From Streptacidiphilus albus JL83 (GTDB lineage Bacteria; Actinomycetota; Actinomycetes; Streptomycetales; Streptomycetaceae): a stretch of 64,000 bases of DNA. A program made the position numbers and the translations under genes. Numbering within the stretch: position 1 is the stretch's first letter; every line of letters begins with the position of its first letter. The DNA is taken from the NCBI RefSeq assembly GCF_000744705.1, contig NZ_JQML01000001.1, positions 3,048,017 to 3,112,016 of the forward strand, given 5' to 3'. The notes below the pieces were generated by a model, which did no database searches, was not told the origin of the DNA, and saw nothing but the letters and a program-made list of their open reading frames with translations. This document shows, piece by piece, positions 1-8,858 of this stretch.

Positions 1-299
1 ACGGGCGGGCCGTCTCCTTCGGCAACGCCGGCGGCGCCGCGCCGTGGAGCGCCGGCATGGCCGACCTGGCCCCCAAGAGCCTGTCCGTGGCCGGCTTCAG
101 CATCCTCGGCCTGTCCGCCGCCGACCCGGCGCTGCTGCGCCGGCTGAGCGCCGAGGCCTTCGCGCTGGTGGCCACCGAGGGCCTGGAGCTCCCGGTCAGC
201 GCCGAGTTCCCGCTGGAGGAGGCGGCGGAGGCGCAGCGCCTGCTCGGCGGTCGCGCCAGCACCGGCAAGCTGCTGCTCCGCGTGGGGGCGGAGGCGTAG
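1..299 (+). CDS. Zinc-type alcohol dehydrogenase/quinone oxidoreductase family protein, C-terminal fragment
   Basis: The reading frame is open from the left edge (frame beginning at base 3) to the TAG at 297-299, so only about the last 98 residues are present. The tail has the family's typical end: a hydrophobic 'SVAGFSILGLS' segment, a run of helices, then 'FPLEEAAEAQRLLGGRASTGKLLLRV', which in medium-chain dehydrogenase/reductases is the conserved region where the substrate domain closes over NADPH. The likely role is NAD(P)H-dependent reduction of a quinone or enone in the cytoplasm. The substrate cannot be told from this fragment. A start at the internal ATG (57) would give a truncated protein and is not favoured, because the frame stays family-like upstream of it. 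Confidence 0.75.
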   Translation, partial: GRAVSFGNAGGAAPWSAGMADLAPKSLSVAGFSILGLSAADPALLRRLSAEAFALVATEGLELPVSAEFPLEEAAEAQRLLGGRASTGKLLLRVGAEA

Positions 300-377
300 C
301 CGGGGGACCGCGCGGCCGGGGGCGAACGGTGGGACGGGTATCGCCGCTCGCCGCTCGTGAGCGGGATACTGCTGTAC

Positions 378-860
378 GTGATCGCCACCGAGCGCCTGCG
401 GCTGCATCCCGCCTCCCCCGACGACGCCCGGCAGCTGGCCTACGGGCTGGACGCCGGCTGGATCTGGCTCGGCGGCGGACCCGGCCAGGGCACCCGTGAC
501 CTGGCCGGGATCGTCGAGCGCGCGGCCGAGGTCGGCTGGCACCGTCCGCCCTGGGGCCTCTACGTGACCGTCCGCGCCGCCGACGGGGTCGCCGTCGGCG
601 GCGCGGGGTACCACGGACCGCCGGACCTCCACGGCACCGTGGAGATCGGGTACGAACTGGCCCCGGAGGCCCGAGGGCTCGGCTACGCGACCGAGGTCGC
701 CCGCGCGCTGGTCGCCTTCGCCTTCACCGATCCGGCCGTCGGCACCGTCACCGCGTCGACCTACCCGGACAACCAGGCCTCCCAGCGCGTCCTGCTCCGT
801 ACCGGGTTCAACCGCGAGCCGGACCTGGACGGGTTGCTGCGATATCGACTCGACAGGTGA
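378..860 (+). CDS. GNAT family N-acetyltransferase
   Basis: About 160 residues. The protein opens with 'TERLRLHPASPDDARQL', the usual N-terminus of RimJ/RimL-like GNAT enzymes, and carries the acetyl-CoA pyrophosphate loop 'EARGLGYATE' near residue 97, followed by 'TYPDNQASQRVLLRTGF', the C-terminal GNAT motif. It should transfer an acetyl group from acetyl-CoA to an amine on a small molecule or protein. The acceptor is unknown. I chose the GTG at 378 because it puts the TERLRL motif next to the start. A GTG at 357 would add seven residues and has no better ribosome-binding site. It ends 30 bases before the helicase start. Confidence 0.75.
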   Translation: MIATERLRLHPASPDDARQLAYGLDAGWIWLGGGPGQGTRDLAGIVERAAEVGWHRPPWGLYVTVRAADGVAVGGAGYHGPPDLHGTVEIGYELAPEARGLGYATEVARALVAFAFTDPAVGTVTASTYPDNQASQRVLLRTGFNREPDLDGLLRYRLDR

Positions 861-890
861 GGGGGCCGCTTGCGTAGGCTGGGGGACGCA

Positions 891-3800
891 ATGGGTACCC
901 CGCAGAGCTCCACCGCCGCAGACCAGTCCGCCGCAGCCGCCTCCGCCCCGCCGCCGTCCACCGACGGCTCCTCGGCGTCCGGCGCTGCCGCGCAGAACAG
1001 TCGCCCCCGCCGCAGCCGTCCCCGTCCCGCGCGCGCGGGCGAGCACGGCCGCGAGCGCGCTGCGGGCGAGCACCCGCCCGCGTCCGCGTCCGACCCCGCC
1101 GCCGACCCCGGCGAACGCGCGGCCGGCGAACGCGCGGCCGGCGAACGCGCGGCCGGCGAACGGGCACCGGGCGAACGCGCGCGCGGCGACCGTCCTCCGC
1201 GCCGACGTGGTCCGCGCCGCCAGAACGCCGCCGCGGCCGCTCCGACGGGCGCCGAGGACGGCACCGCCGGACCGGCCCTCGACGCACCCGCGGCCGACAG
1301 CGCGACCGCGACCAACACCGCGACCGACAACGTCACCACCGCTGCGACGCCTACCGCGACCGTCGCCGAGCTCGCGGCCCGGCTGCCCGCGCTGACCCTC
1401 CGCGACGAGGAGCGGCTCGGCCGTCGGCTGGAGGGGCTGCGCAAGGTCCGCGAACCCGAGAAGCGCGAGCGCCAGCTGGCCGGGGTGGCCGGCGAGATCG
1501 AGTCGGCGGAGCTGCGCCTGGCCAACCGTCGGGCCTCGATCCCGACCCCGACCTACCCCGAGTCGCTGCCGGTCAGCGCCCGGCGCGAGGACATCCTCGA
1601 CGCCATCCGGGACCACCAGGTCGTGATCATCGCCGGTGAGACCGGCTCCGGGAAGACCACCCAGATCCCGAAGATCTGCCTGGAACTCGGGCGCGGGGTG
1701 CGCGGCCTGATCGGCCACACCCAGCCGCGCCGGATCGCCGCCCGCACGGTCGCCGAGCGCGTCGCCGAGGAGTTGGGCACCGAGCTGGGCTCGACCGTCG
1801 GCTGGAAGGTCCGCTTCACCGACCAGGTCGGCCCGGAGACCGCCGTCAAGGTGATGACCGACGGCATCCTGCTCGCCGAGATCCAGAACGACCGGCTGCT
1901 GCGCCAGTACGACACCCTGATCATCGACGAGGCGCACGAGCGCAGCCTCAACATCGACTTCATCCTCGGCTACCTCAAGCAGCTGCTGCCCAAGCGTCCC
2001 GACCTCAAGCTGGTGATCACCTCCGCCACCATCGACCCGGAGCGCTTCGCCCACCACTTCGCGGACCCCCGCAGCGGCGAGGACGCGCCGATCATCGAGG
2101 TCTCCGGCCGGACCTTCCCGGTCGAGGTCCGCTACCGCCCGATCGTCGAGGAGCTTGAGGACGAGGACGAGGAGGGCAACGCCCAGAGCGACGTCGACCG
2201 CGACCGCGACCAGGTCCAGGCGATCTGCGACGCCGTCGACGAGCTGGGCCGCGAGGGCCAGGGCGACATCCTGGTCTTCCTCTCCGGCGAGCGGGAGATC
2301 CGGGACACCGCCGACGCGCTGGAGAAGCTCAACCTCCGCTTCACCGAGGTGGTCCCGCTCTACGCCCGGCTGTCCTCGGCCGAGCAGCACCGGGTCTTCC
2401 AGCAGCACAACGGCCGCCGGATCGTGCTGGCGACCAACGTCGCGGAGACCTCGCTCACCGTCCCCGGCATCCGCTACGTGATCGACCCGGGCACGGCCCG
2501 GATCTCCCGCTACAGCCACCGCACCAAGGTCCAGCGGCTGCCGATCGAGGCGGTCTCGCAGGCCAGCGCCAACCAGCGGAAGGGCCGCTGCGGCCGTACC
2601 TCGGACGGCATCTGCATCCGGCTCTACTCCGAGGACGACTTCCTCTCCCGTCCCGAGTTCACCGACCCGGAGATCCTGCGCACCAACCTGGCCTCGGTCA
2701 TCCTGCAGATGACCGCCGCCGGCCTGGGCGACATCGCCGCCTTCCCGTTCCTGGAGCCGCCGGACCGCCGCAACGTCAAGGACGGCGTGGACCTGCTCCA
2801 GGAGCTGGGCGCGCTGGACACCTCCGAGCGCACCAACAAGCTGACGCCGATGGGCCGCAAGCTCTCGGCGCTGCCGGTCGACCCCCGGCTGGCGCGGATG
2901 GTGCTGGAGGCCGAGCGGCACGGCGTGGTCCGCGAGGTCATGGTGATCACGGCGGCGCTGTCCATCCAGGACCCGCGCGAGCGCCCGGTCGAGAAACGGG
3001 CGCACGCCGACCAGCTGCACGCCCGCTTCACCGACCCGACCTCCGACTTCCTCACCTACCTCAACCTCTGGCGCTATCTGAAGGACCAGCAGAAGGAGCT
3101 GTCCTCCAGCCAGTTCCGCCGGATGTGCAAGTCCGAGTTCCTGAACTACCTGCGGATACGGGAGTGGCAGGACATCGACGCGCAGCTGCGCCAGGTGGCC
3201 AAGTCCCTCGACATCGCGGTCGGCCACCCCTCCGACGAGGTGGACGGCGACGCGGTGCACCGCTCGCTGTTGGCCGGGCTGCTCTCCCACATCGGGCTGA
3301 AGGACGCCGAGAAGCAGGAGTACTTCGGCGCCCGCAGCGCCAAGTTCGCGATCTTCCCCGGCTCCGCACTGTTCAAGAAGACCCCGCGCTGGGTGATCGC
3401 CGCCGAGCTGGTGGAGACCTCCCGGCTCTGGGCCCGGATCGCGGCCAAGGTCGAGCCGGAGTGGATCGAGGAGCAGGCGCAGCACCTGCTGAAGCGCAGC
3501 TACAGCGAGCCGCACTGGGAGAAGGACCGGGGCCAGGTCGTCGCCTTCGAGAAGGTCACCCTCTACGGGGTGACCCTGGTCGCCCAGCGCCGGGTCGGCT
3601 ACGGCTCGATCGACCCCGAGCTCTCCCGGGAGCTGTTCATCCGGCGCGCCCTGGTCGAGGGCGAGTGGCGGACCCACCACCGCTTCTTCCACGACAACCG
3701 GAAGCTGCTGGACGAGGTCGAGGAGCTGGAGAACCGGGCCCGCCGCCGGGACATCCTGGTCGACGAGGAGACCCTGTTCGACTTCTACGACCAGCGGATC

Positions 3801-5348
3801 GGCGCCGACGTGGTGTCCGGGGCGCACTTCGACAGCTGGTGGAAGAAGATCCACCGGACCCGGCCCGACCTGCTGACCTTCACCCCCGAGCTGCTGGTCA
3901 ACGACAACGCGGCCTCCGTCACCGAGCGCGACTACCCCTCGGTCTGGCGGCAGGGCGAGATCGTCCTCCCGCTGACCTACCAGTTCGAGCCCGGTACGGA
4001 GCAGGACGGCGTGACCGTCCACATTCCGCTGACGCTGCTGAACCAGGTCCGCCCGGCCGGCTTCGACTGGCAGATCCCGGGGCTGCGCGAGGACCTGGTG
4101 ACCGCGCTGATCCGCTCGCTGCCCAAGCAGCTGCGGCGCAACTTCGTCCCGGCCCCGGACTTCGCCAAGCACGTGATGAACGGCCTGGCCGCCGCGGCCG
4201 CCGCCGAGCAGGGCCCCGGTACCGGCGGCACCGAGGACAAGCCGCTGGTGGAGCTGCTGGAGTGGCAGCTGCACCGGCTGCGCGGGATCCCGGTGCCGCG
4301 CGACAGCTGGAACTACGAGGCGGTCCCGGACCATCTGCGGATCACCTTCCGGGTGGTCGACGACAGCGACGCCAAGCACCCCAACCGGAAGCTGGCCGAG
4401 TCCAAGGACCTGGACGCGCTCAAGCTCGACCTGAAGACCCGCACCCAGGCCGCGATCGCCGAGGCGGCCGGCGGCCTTGAGCGGCGCGGGCTGAAGGACT
4501 GGACCATCGGCGAGCTGCCGCAGGTCTTCGTGCAGAAGCGCGGCAGCCAGACGGTCAAGGGCTACCCGGCGCTGGTGGACGACGGCGACTCGGTCTCGGT
4601 CCGACTGCTCGACACCCCGCGCGCCCAGCAGCGCGCCATGCTGGCCGGGACCCGTCGGCTGCTGCTGCTCGGGGTCAGCTCACCGGTGAACTCGATCCAG
4701 TCGCGGCTGGGCAACGGCGCCAAGCTGGCGCTGGCGGCCAACCCGCACGGCAGCACCGAGGCGCTGTTCGCCGACTGCCTGGCCGCCGCGACCGACAAGC
4801 TGATCGCCGACGCCGGCGGTCCGTCCTGGGACGAGAAGGACTACGCCCGGCTCCGGGACTCGGTCCGCGCCGAGCTCTACGACACCACGGCCGACACGGT
4901 GGTGAAGGTCGCCAACATCCTCGCCGTCAACCACCGGGTGCAGGAGCGGCTGAAGAGCATCGGCAACAGCCTGCTGCTGATCACCGGGCTGACCGACATC
5001 CGGGCGCAGCTGGCCGAGCTGGTCCATCCGGGCTTCGTCAGCGACACCGGCCACCGCCGGCTGCCGGACCTGCTCCGCTACCTCAAGGCGGTGGAGCGCC
5101 GGCTGGTCAAGCTCCAGGAGGACCCGCACCGCGACCGGGACCGGACCAGCGTGATGCTGCGGATGCGCGACGCCTACGACGAGCTGCTGGCCGTCCTGCC
5201 CCCGGACCGGCGGGACGAGGAGGGCACGCTGCAGGTCCGCTGGATGCTGGAGGAGCTGCGGGTGAGCCTGTGGGCGCAGCCGCTGGGGACGCCGTACCCG
5301 GTGTCGGAGCAGCGGATCCTGCGGGCGATCGAGGCGCTGGGCGGCTGA
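891..5348 (+). CDS. hrpA: ATP-dependent RNA helicase HrpA (DEAH box)
   Basis: 1485 residues, longer than the roughly 1300 usual for HrpA. The order is a low-complexity Ala/Arg/Glu-rich tail (about residues 1-170, with five 'GERAAG'-like repeats), Walker A 'GETGSGKTT' near residue 248, DEAH box in 'DEAHERSLNID' near residue 345, 'SAT' motif III, and motif VI 'QRKGRCGR'. The ratchet/OB region and the long HrpA-specific C-terminal domain (DUF3418) follow. Bacterial HrpA enzymes unwind structured RNA and rescue stalled or colliding ribosomes on mRNA. I chose ATG 891 because GGGGGA precedes it by four bases. A TTG at 870 is possible. The tail is probably disordered and species-variable. Confidence 0.93.
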   Translation: MGTPQSSTAADQSAAAASAPPPSTDGSSASGAAAQNSRPRRSRPRPARAGEHGRERAAGEHPPASASDPAADPGERAAGERAAGERAAGERAPGERARGDRPPRRRGPRRQNAAAAAPTGAEDGTAGPALDAPAADSATATNTATDNVTTAATPTATVAELAARLPALTLRDEERLGRRLEGLRKVREPEKRERQLAGVAGEIESAELRLANRRASIPTPTYPESLPVSARREDILDAIRDHQVVIIAGETGSGKTTQIPKICLELGRGVRGLIGHTQPRRIAARTVAERVAEELGTELGSTVGWKVRFTDQVGPETAVKVMTDGILLAEIQNDRLLRQYDTLIIDEAHERSLNIDFILGYLKQLLPKRPDLKLVITSATIDPERFAHHFADPRSGEDAPIIEVSGRTFPVEVRYRPIVEELEDEDEEGNAQSDVDRDRDQVQAICDAVDELGREGQGDILVFLSGEREIRDTADALEKLNLRFTEVVPLYARLSSAEQHRVFQQHNGRRIVLATNVAETSLTVPGIRYVIDPGTARISRYSHRTKVQRLPIEAVSQASANQRKGRCGRTSDGICIRLYSEDDFLSRPEFTDPEILRTNLASVILQMTAAGLGDIAAFPFLEPPDRRNVKDGVDLLQELGALDTSERTNKLTPMGRKLSALPVDPRLARMVLEAERHGVVREVMVITAALSIQDPRERPVEKRAHADQLHARFTDPTSDFLTYLNLWRYLKDQQKELSSSQFRRMCKSEFLNYLRIREWQDIDAQLRQVAKSLDIAVGHPSDEVDGDAVHRSLLAGLLSHIGLKDAEKQEYFGARSAKFAIFPGSALFKKTPRWVIAAELVETSRLWARIAAKVEPEWIEEQAQHLLKRSYSEPHWEKDRGQVVAFEKVTLYGVTLVAQRRVGYGSIDPELSRELFIRRALVEGEWRTHHRFFHDNRKLLDEVEELENRARRRDILVDEETLFDFYDQRIGADVVSGAHFDSWWKKIHRTRPDLLTFTPELLVNDNAASVTERDYPSVWRQGEIVLPLTYQFEPGTEQDGVTVHIPLTLLNQVRPAGFDWQIPGLREDLVTALIRSLPKQLRRNFVPAPDFAKHVMNGLAAAAAAEQGPGTGGTEDKPLVELLEWQLHRLRGIPVPRDSWNYEAVPDHLRITFRVVDDSDAKHPNRKLAESKDLDALKLDLKTRTQAAIAEAAGGLERRGLKDWTIGELPQVFVQKRGSQTVKGYPALVDDGDSVSVRLLDTPRAQQRAMLAGTRRLLLLGVSSPVNSIQSRLGNGAKLALAANPHGSTEALFADCLAAATDKLIADAGGPSWDEKDYARLRDSVRAELYDTTADTVVKVANILAVNHRVQERLKSIGNSLLLITGLTDIRAQLAELVHPGFVSDTGHRRLPDLLRYLKAVERRLVKLQEDPHRDRDRTSVMLRMRDAYDELLAVLPPDRRDEEGTLQVRWMLEELRVSLWAQPLGTPYPVSEQRILRAIEALGG
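1111..1185 (+). repeat. Five tandem 15-bp repeats inside hrpA
   Basis: The unit GCGAACGCGCGGCCG occurs three times exactly (1111-1125, 1126-1140, 1141-1155) and twice with changes (1156-1170, 1171-1185). It is in frame and encodes the ERAAG-type repeats of the helicase N-terminal tail. The copy number is likely to vary between strains because exact 15-bp units are prone to slippage. Confidence 0.9.
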
Positions 5349-5374
5349 GACCGCGGTGGCGGCGGTGCTGGGGG

Positions 5375-5836
5375 CTACTTCTCCAGCACCGGCCGCAGCC
5401 GCTGCAGCAGTCCGTGGAGCACGATCCGCTCCTCGTCGCTGAGCAGGTCCAGCGCCTCGTTGGTGCTCTGCATCTCGGCCCGGACGGCCTGGATCGCGGC
5501 GTGGCCCTGGTCGGTGGCGACCACGGTCTTGATCCGCCGGTCGGCGGCGCTGACCTCGCGGCGCACCAGTCCGCGCACCTCCAGCCGGTCGACCAGCCCG
5601 GTGACGTTGGAGGCGTCGCAGACCAGCTGCTCGGCGATGGCGCGCATCGGCAGCGGCTTCCGGGTCAGCACCGACAGTGCCTTGGCCTGGACCGAGGTCA
5701 GCCCGTGGCGGGCGGCGACGACGGCGAAGTCCTGGTAGTAGGCCGCCCCGATGGCCGCGAACTCCTCCATCAGGAGTGCCTTGCTGGGGACGGGCGATTC
5801 GACGGCCACCTCGGCCGGGGCGGTGGAGCTACTCAT
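5375..5836 (-). CDS. MarR family transcriptional regulator
   Basis: 153 residues with the MarR winged-helix core: 'LTSVQAKALSVLTRKPLPMRAIAEQLVCDASNVTGLVDRLEVRGLVRREVSAADRR' contains the recognition helix and the basic wing (ADRR). It should bind DNA as a dimer and lose affinity when a small aromatic ligand or oxidant binds. The start is the ATG whose complement is 5834-5836. The upstream TTG at 5854 lacks a ribosome-binding site. It converges with hrpA (26 bp between stops). A TTGA-N5-TCAA inverted repeat 22 bases before the start suggests autoregulation. No obvious target gene lies immediately downstream. Confidence 0.85.
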   Translation of the reverse strand: MSSSTAPAEVAVESPVPSKALLMEEFAAIGAAYYQDFAVVAARHGLTSVQAKALSVLTRKPLPMRAIAEQLVCDASNVTGLVDRLEVRGLVRREVSAADRRIKTVVATDQGHAAIQAVRAEMQSTNEALDLLSDEERIVLHGLLQRLRPVLEK

Positions 5837-6218
5837 GGCACGAGGGTACTCCAAGAACTTGACATCATCAACTATTCATGCCGACCCACCGCTGTCCTCC
5901 TCCCCACCCGTGGCGCATACTCTCCTCTGCACCGTCACCTGAGGGGGGAACAGGTTGAAGAGCAACGGCTGGAGACAGCTGTCCGCAGGACTCGGCCGTC
6001 GGGTTCGCCTTCCCGGTACGCAGCCACCGCCCTGCCCATCCGGCTGACCGCGGCCGGTCGGCCGCTGTGGCGGGCCCCCGAGCGCGGCAGCTGGGAACGG
6101 GCCGCCCGCACGGAGCCGGGCGACCTCCCCCGGCGGCGCGGGACCGTCACCGTGCACCTCTGACCGCCCCGCCTGCTCCGCTCTTTCCGTCCGTACCGAC
6201 CCGGTGTCAGGAGTGCCC
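5837..6218. other. Intergenic region between marR and a membrane protein gene
   Basis: Apart from the MarR-type site, I see no convincing gene. A TTG-initiated frame of 30 codons (5955-6047) follows an unusually good ribosome-binding site (GAGGGGGGAA), so a small peptide or leader is possible. The frame has no recognisable sequence, and its codon use does not stand out. Confidence 0.4.
5859..5871. promoter_or_regulatory. Candidate MarR operator
   Basis: TTGACATCATCAA has inverted TTGA/TCAA ends around five bases and lies just upstream of the marR start codon, the usual place for a MarR autoregulatory site. The same stretch could also serve as a -35 hexamer (TTGACA) for rightward transcription. 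Inference from position and symmetry only. Confidence 0.45.
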
Positions 6219-7190
6219 GTGTACACCCTCCGTGCCCTTCGCTCCGCCCTGTTCCGCCGCTGGCGGGGCCTAGGCCGCGCCCGTAGCTGGGTGCTGCAGG
6301 GCCTCCTCGGCCTGCCCGGTCCGGTGCTGCTCTGCCTGCCCGGACAGGACGCCACCGGCAGGTGCCTCGGCCTGGCCTTCATCGTCCTGGCCGGCTCGCT
6401 GCGCTGCTGGCGCGCGCCCGAGGAGGACCTGCCGGACGCGCTCCGCGCCCGCGAGCTCAACCGCCGGATCTGCTGGCGCGCCTCGGCCCTGCTGCTGCTG
6501 GCCGGCCTGCTGCTGGCCTCCGTCCAGGACGGGTCGAGCACTGCCACCACCGTACTGCTGGTGCTCTCCCCTCTGCCCCGGCTGCTGGACCCGCTGACCT
6601 GGCGTGCCTGGCCGCTCCCGTTGCGGCAGACGGCCCGGGTCGCCGAACTGCTGCAGGACATCAGCCGCAACCAGCCCACCTACCGCAACCGGCTGATCAG
6701 CGGAATGCCCGAGCCCTTCCTCCAGCAGGACGCCGGGCCGCCCTCGGCCAGGGCCTGCTCCACCTTCGGCAGGAAGCGGCGCCGCAAGGGACATACGGTG
6801 ATCCACTGGGACGGGCGAAGGCTGACCGTCACGGACCAGGAGGGCTACGTCCACGCGGTCTCCCTGGTCGGCCGGGCCGACGTCCCGGCGAAGCCGCCGG
6901 TGCCGGGCGCCGGACGGATCCGTCCGGTGGCCGCGATGGTCTGGCTGACCCGGGGCAGCACCCGGAGCGGCGTCCGGAGCCGCACCACACTGCTGCTCCT
7001 GGACGCCGCCGGTGACCGCGCGGTCACCGTCAACGACCTGCGCTGCCTGCGGGAGAACGTGGCCCAGGTCGCCCGCGCGGCCGGCCTGCCCTTCACCGCC
7101 TACGACCTCGGCTTCGCCGGCCCGCGCCAGGAGGAGCTGGCCGGGGCCCTCTTCCGGGACGGCGCCACGGTGCTGACCTGCTACGGCTGA
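6219..7190 (+). CDS. Hypothetical membrane protein
   Basis: 323 residues, not recognised as a named family. The N-terminal third has three to four hydrophobic segments (about residues 24-42, 50-65, 88-104 and 110-125). The rest is a soluble, arginine-rich cytoplasmic part with short beta-like strands ('HTVIHWDGRRLTVTDQEGYVHAVSLVG', 'RTTLLLLDAAGDRAV'). The start is GTG 6219, five bases after AGGAG at 6209-6213. A GTG at 6204 lies upstream of that ribosome-binding site and is unlikely. It probably encodes an actinobacterial lineage-specific membrane-anchored protein. Function unknown. Confidence 0.6.
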   Translation: MYTLRALRSALFRRWRGLGRARSWVLQGLLGLPGPVLLCLPGQDATGRCLGLAFIVLAGSLRCWRAPEEDLPDALRARELNRRICWRASALLLLAGLLLASVQDGSSTATTVLLVLSPLPRLLDPLTWRAWPLPLRQTARVAELLQDISRNQPTYRNRLISGMPEPFLQQDAGPPSARACSTFGRKRRRKGHTVIHWDGRRLTVTDQEGYVHAVSLVGRADVPAKPPVPGAGRIRPVAAMVWLTRGSTRSGVRSRTTLLLLDAAGDRAVTVNDLRCLRENVAQVARAAGLPFTAYDLGFAGPRQEELAGALFRDGATVLTCYG

Positions 7191-7286
7191 GTCCGCTGCG
7201 GCCTCCGGACCCGGAGGGAACCTGTTCGGCCGACGACACGTCATACGGGCACGGCGGTCGAGGGACGACCGGTGGAAGGGGGGCCG

Positions 7287-7457
7287 ATGAGCATCGATCA
7301 GCTGCCGGTGGCGGAGGCCGCCGGCGAGAGCGGCAGGAAGCGGCGCACCTACCTCGCCCTGCTGGTGAGCCTGGGCCTGCTCACCTGCCTCGCCGTGGGC
7401 GCGGTCCTGGCGTTCGCCACCGTGGCCGGGGCCGCCGGGGGCTGCGGCGGCCCATGA
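7287..7457 (+). CDS. Small single-pass membrane protein
   Basis: 56 residues. A short polar N-terminus (SIDQLPVAEAAGESGRKRR) is followed by one strongly hydrophobic segment of about 25 residues ('TYLALLVSLGLLTCLAVGAVLAF'), then a Gly/Ala-rich end with a cysteine. Basic residues before the segment predict a cytoplasmic N-terminus. ATG 7287 is preceded by GAAGGGGGG. It could also be a secreted lipid-free peptide, but no signal peptidase site is clear. Function unknown. Confidence 0.55.
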   Translation: MSIDQLPVAEAAGESGRKRRTYLALLVSLGLLTCLAVGAVLAFATVAGAAGGCGGP

Positions 7458-7465
7458 GCCCGATG

Positions 7466-7517
7466 CCCGCGGCGGGCGCCGGGCGGCACGGGGGACCGCC
7501 CGGCGCCCCGCCGCGGG
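7466..7517. terminator. Bidirectional terminator hairpin between convergent genes
   Basis: Two GC-rich arms of 21-22 bases (7466-7486 and 7496-7517) pair with a single bulge around a nine-base loop. It lies between the stop of the small membrane protein gene and the stop of the opposing membrane gene at 7543, where a two-way terminator is expected. There is no T-run, as is common in streptomycetes. Confidence 0.75.
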
Positions 7518-7542
7518 CGTCCGGACGGGCGCGCGGAGGGTT

Positions 7543-8586
7543 TCAGCCCAGCAGGTACGGCAGTCGTCGGCCCAGGAAGCTGCGCGGGAACTCGTCGCGC
7601 AGCCGCCACAGCCCGGCGTCGACCACGAAGTGGGCCATCACCGCGCCCAGGTAGGCGCCGTAGACGGCGCGGGCCGCCGGGCCGCCGGTGTGCAGGTGCG
7701 AGGAGAGGTTCAGGGCCAGGCCGAGGATCAGCCCGATGTTCAGCAGCACCGCGAGCGCCACCAGCCGCACCGCCCGTGGCCCGCTGCCACCGCCCGCGAC
7801 CAGGCCGACGATCAGCAGGTACTGGTAGCCGTGCGCGACGGTGAGCCCGGCCACCGCCGCGTACGGCGAGTGGAACAGGAAGACCGGCAGGAAGAACAGC
7901 AGTGAGCTGAGGTAGACCCCGGCGACCGCCGGGCCCCGGTCCCTGGGCGGGCGCCGCATCAACTGCACCGACCCGTAGCCGAGGGCCAGCGCGTAGGCCC
8001 CGGCCGCGACCGGGAAGACCAGCCCCAGCCGGGGCACGTCGGCGAGCTGCAGCAGCGCCGGGTGGCTCAGCAGCCCCGCCGTCCCGGCGACCCCGGCGGC
8101 GGTGATCGCCAGCCGTTCGCCCCGCCGCAGCGGCCCGCAACCGTACGCGGCCGAGGCCAGCGCGGCCAGGCCCAGGTTCTGCTTCTGGAAGTGGAAGAAC
8201 TGCCAGCCGAAGTAGGCCAGCAGCAGCAGCGTGAACGGCTGCTCGGGCACGATCGCGGCCAGCGCGGCGGTGCCGGCCAGCAGGGCCACCGGCGCGGTGA
8301 CATAGCGTCCCCGGTGCCCGGCGATGTGCCGGCGCACCTCGGGCACGGTGTAGAACCAGGCGGTCGTGGCGACGTGCACGGAGGAGCCGAGGAAGAGCAG
8401 TCCGCCGAGCGCCCGGCCCGGGGAGTCGTTGCCGGCGGGCGCGAGCAGCGGGGCGCAGACGAGCGAGCCGAGGGTCAGCAGCAGGGTCCCGACCAGCCAG
8501 AACCGGCGCATTCCGGGGCGCGCGGCGGGGCGCGGCGGAGCGCCCTCACGGCGGGCGGTTGCGGGTATCGGTCCGACTGGCGACAT
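7543..8586 (-). CDS. Polytopic membrane protein with conserved histidines
   Basis: 347 residues with about nine or ten hydrophobic segments. Histidines sit at the ends of membrane helices in 'FGWQFFHFQKQNLGLA', 'VAHGYQYLL' and near the C-terminus 'MAHFVVDAGLWRLRDEF'. That arrangement recalls membrane-bound metal- or haem-dependent oxygenases such as Brp/Blh carotenoid cleavage enzymes, but similarity is only by motif and I cannot name the family. The ATG at 8586 has no ribosome-binding site. TATGCT lies six bases upstream, so a leaderless transcript is possible. The alternative start at Met26 (8511) is just before the first membrane helix. Confidence 0.6.
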   Translation of the reverse strand: MSPVGPIPATARREGAPPRPAARPGMRRFWLVGTLLLTLGSLVCAPLLAPAGNDSPGRALGGLLFLGSSVHVATTAWFYTVPEVRRHIAGHRGRYVTAPVALLAGTAALAAIVPEQPFTLLLLAYFGWQFFHFQKQNLGLAALASAAYGCGPLRRGERLAITAAGVAGTAGLLSHPALLQLADVPRLGLVFPVAAGAYALALGYGSVQLMRRPPRDRGPAVAGVYLSSLLFFLPVFLFHSPYAAVAGLTVAHGYQYLLIVGLVAGGGSGPRAVRLVALAVLLNIGLILGLALNLSSHLHTGGPAARAVYGAYLGAVMAHFVVDAGLWRLRDEFPRSFLGRRLPYLLG

Positions 8587-8640
8587 CGCGCCAGCATAAG
8601 CGCTCTGGCATCACGTCAGTTCCGCACGCCTGTCCCCCAC

Positions 8641-8858
8641 CGGACCTGACTCCGCCAGTCCCGGAACCTGACTCCGTCAGTCCCGGACACCTGCTTCCCC
8701 TCCCGGAACCTGACTCCGTCAGTCCCGGACACCTGCTTCCCCTCCCGGAACCTGACTCCGTCAGTCCCGGACACCTGCTTCCCCTCCCGGAACCTGACTC
8801 CGTCAGTCCCGGACACCTGCTTCCCCTCCCGGAACCTGACTCCGTCAGTCCCGGGACC
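8641..8858. repeat. 42-bp tandem repeat array
   Basis: Four exact 42-bp copies (8667-8708, 8709-8750, 8751-8792, 8793-8834) are followed by a partial copy from 8835 and preceded by a degenerate partial copy (8641-8666). Every unit contains the short hairpin CTGAC-TCC-GTCAG flanked by CCGG on both sides, so the array is a string of identical stem-loops. The stop codon of the glsB-like gene (8845-8847) lies inside the fifth, partial copy. The unit length is divisible by three, which keeps several false reading frames open. There are no unique spacers, so it is not a CRISPR array. Confidence 0.95.

Noticed and set aside
8641..8858. CRISPR-like array
   Set aside because: Repeats are directly abutting with no unique spacers, and no cas genes are present. 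It is a simple tandem repeat.
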